Source of the DNA: Dyella sp. OK004
GTDB taxonomy: Bacteria > Pseudomonadota > Gammaproteobacteria > Xanthomonadales > Rhodanobacteraceae
DNA length: 64,000 nt
NCBI RefSeq assembly: GCF_900114495.1
Contig: NZ_FOZI01000002.1
Coordinates: 558,001 to 622,000 of the forward strand
Direction: 5' to 3'
The notes beneath the pieces were generated by a model. It ran no database searches. It was given only the letters and a program-made list of their open reading frames with translations, and was not told the DNA's origin. Position numbers and translations under genes: made by a program. Below, piece by piece: positions 63,391 to 64,000 of this stretch (its first letter is position 1; every line of letters starts with the position of its first letter).

Positions 63391-64000
63391 CTAGGCGCTT
63401 CGCGCGCGCCTGGACTCGTAGGCTTTCAGATGCGTATAGGCCACGCGCAACATCGGCAACGCGGCATCGGCAGGTTTCGCCCGCGCGAGAAGATCGCCAA
63501 CGACGTGATCTGCTTCGATGGCACCACCTTGCTCCAGGTCGCGCATCATTGAGGCGCTGAGCGAAGAGCCTGCTTCGGTGAGCACACCGCTCGCCCGCGC
63601 CAGCACAGCATCGCTGGGCGCGTGCCCGTTGGACTCGGCCACACGCCGGCAATCCTCAAGCAAGCCTAAAGTGGCCTCCAACCCTCCGGGCGCGGCGACG
63701 ATGTCGCCGACCGGTGCGCGCATCAGGCAAGTAATACCGGCAAGCGAGGCGAGGAACACCCATTTGTCCCACATGTCCTGCAGGATCATCGTGCTGAGGC
63801 GCGGTTCGAATCTGACGTTCGCCATGGCTTGCGCGATGCGTTCCACACGCTCCGAACGCGAGCCATCGCGCTCTCCATAAGTAAGGCTGTGCGACTGGTT
63901 CAAGTGGTGCACAACGCCCTCTGCACTCAGCGTCGCCGCGATCACGCACTGGCCGCCAAGCACATGGGCCGGACCGAAGCGCGCATCGAGCAGATCCAGA
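63391..64000 (-). CDS. 2-dehydropantoate 2-reductase-like protein, C-terminal part (cut by window edge)
   Basis: The C-terminal 200 or so residues of a ketopantoate reductase (PanE/ApbA family), which makes pantoate for coenzyme A with NADPH. Visible parts are CVIAATLSAEGVVHHLNQSH, the helical domain with WDKWVFLASLAGITCLMRAP and SSLSASMMRDLEQGGAIEADHVVG, whose Ser/Asp/Glu bind the substrate. The N-terminal Rossmann fold lies beyond 64000. Many genomes have several PanE-like paralogues acting on other 2-oxo acids, so the symbol is left open. Confidence 0.87.
   Translation of the reverse strand, partial: LDLLDARFGPAHVLGGQCVIAATLSAEGVVHHLNQSHSLTYGERDGSRSERVERIAQAMANVRFEPRLSTMILQDMWDKWVFLASLAGITCLMRAPVGDIVAAPGGLEATLGLLEDCRRVAESNGHAPSDAVLARASGVLTEAGSSLSASMMRDLEQGGAIEADHVVGDLLARAKPADAALPMLRVAYTHLKAYESRRARSA

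Overview
The window is 64 kb of GC-rich chromosome from a gammaproteobacterium of the Xanthomonadales type, most likely Rhodanobacteraceae (Dyella/Rhodanobacter/Frateuria-like). That placement is an inference from gene order (rpsF-rpsR-rplI-dnaB; leuS-lptE-holA-nadD; rsfS-rlmH-maf), an ohrR-ohr pair with the Xanthomonas-type cysteines, and REP/REPIN repeats of the GTAGGAGCGCACCCTGTGCG type. Genes are tightly packed on both strands. I saw no rRNA, tRNA, CRISPR array, prophage or insertion sequence.

Layout. 0-2.3 kb: dnaB (cut by the window edge), the L9-S18-S6 ribosomal operon with an apparent S6:S18 leader, and an ErpA-type Fe-S carrier. 2.3-8.5 kb: asnS, a MalM-like lipoprotein, a small membrane protein, then a dissimilatory cluster (SDR, aminomuconate-semialdehyde-type dehydrogenase, beta-carbonic anhydrase, RidA/aminomuconate deaminase) closed by a two-way terminator. 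8.5-12.4 kb (minus): a small His/Lys-rich exported protein, hutG-like amidohydrolase, glutathione reductase and a DadA-like oxidase. 12.4-15.9 kb: two tandem paralogous secreted ChaN/EreA-like proteins and an NlpC/P60 lipoprotein. 15.9-26.9 kb: ohrR-ohr, slyD, an MFS carrier, a methyltransferase, two DEAD-box helicases (rhlE, deaD), fghA-rimJ, an SDR and a DODA-type dioxygenase. 26.9-29.7 kb: an ECF sigma/anti-sigma pair divergent from a Tat-exported phosphoesterase and a cupredoxin. 29.8-35 kb: YkgJ, YpfJ, MAPEG, a methyltransferase, a TerC-CBS-CorC fusion and a CPBP protease.

35-48 kb holds the widely conserved leuS-lptE-holA-nadD / rsfS-rlmH-maf housekeeping block, but about 6 kb of other genes separates nadD from rsfS. 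This insert carries a nitronate-monooxygenase-like enzyme, a repeat-containing exported protein, an ECF sigma factor with its NrsF (DUF1109) anti-sigma factor, and a divergent dipZ-msrB operon. The sigma operon and dipZ-msrB each have a promoter that fits GTAAC(C/T)-N16-CGAA, the motif I recall for Caulobacter SigF. I read the block as a self-contained envelope oxidative-damage response: NrsF senses, the sigma factor fires both promoters, DipZ carries electrons across the membrane and Tat-exported MsrB repairs methionine sulfoxide. This is the most interesting system in the window.

48-64 kb: a pqi (MCE) lipid-transport operon with PqiA split into two genes, a thioredoxin-TPR chaperedoxin with a DUF4442 protein, a third ECF sigma factor coupled to a membrane protein, a DUF502 protein, an M14-type and an M13-type peptidase, a 1196-residue patatin with a large membrane insertion, and the end of a panE-like gene cut by the window edge.
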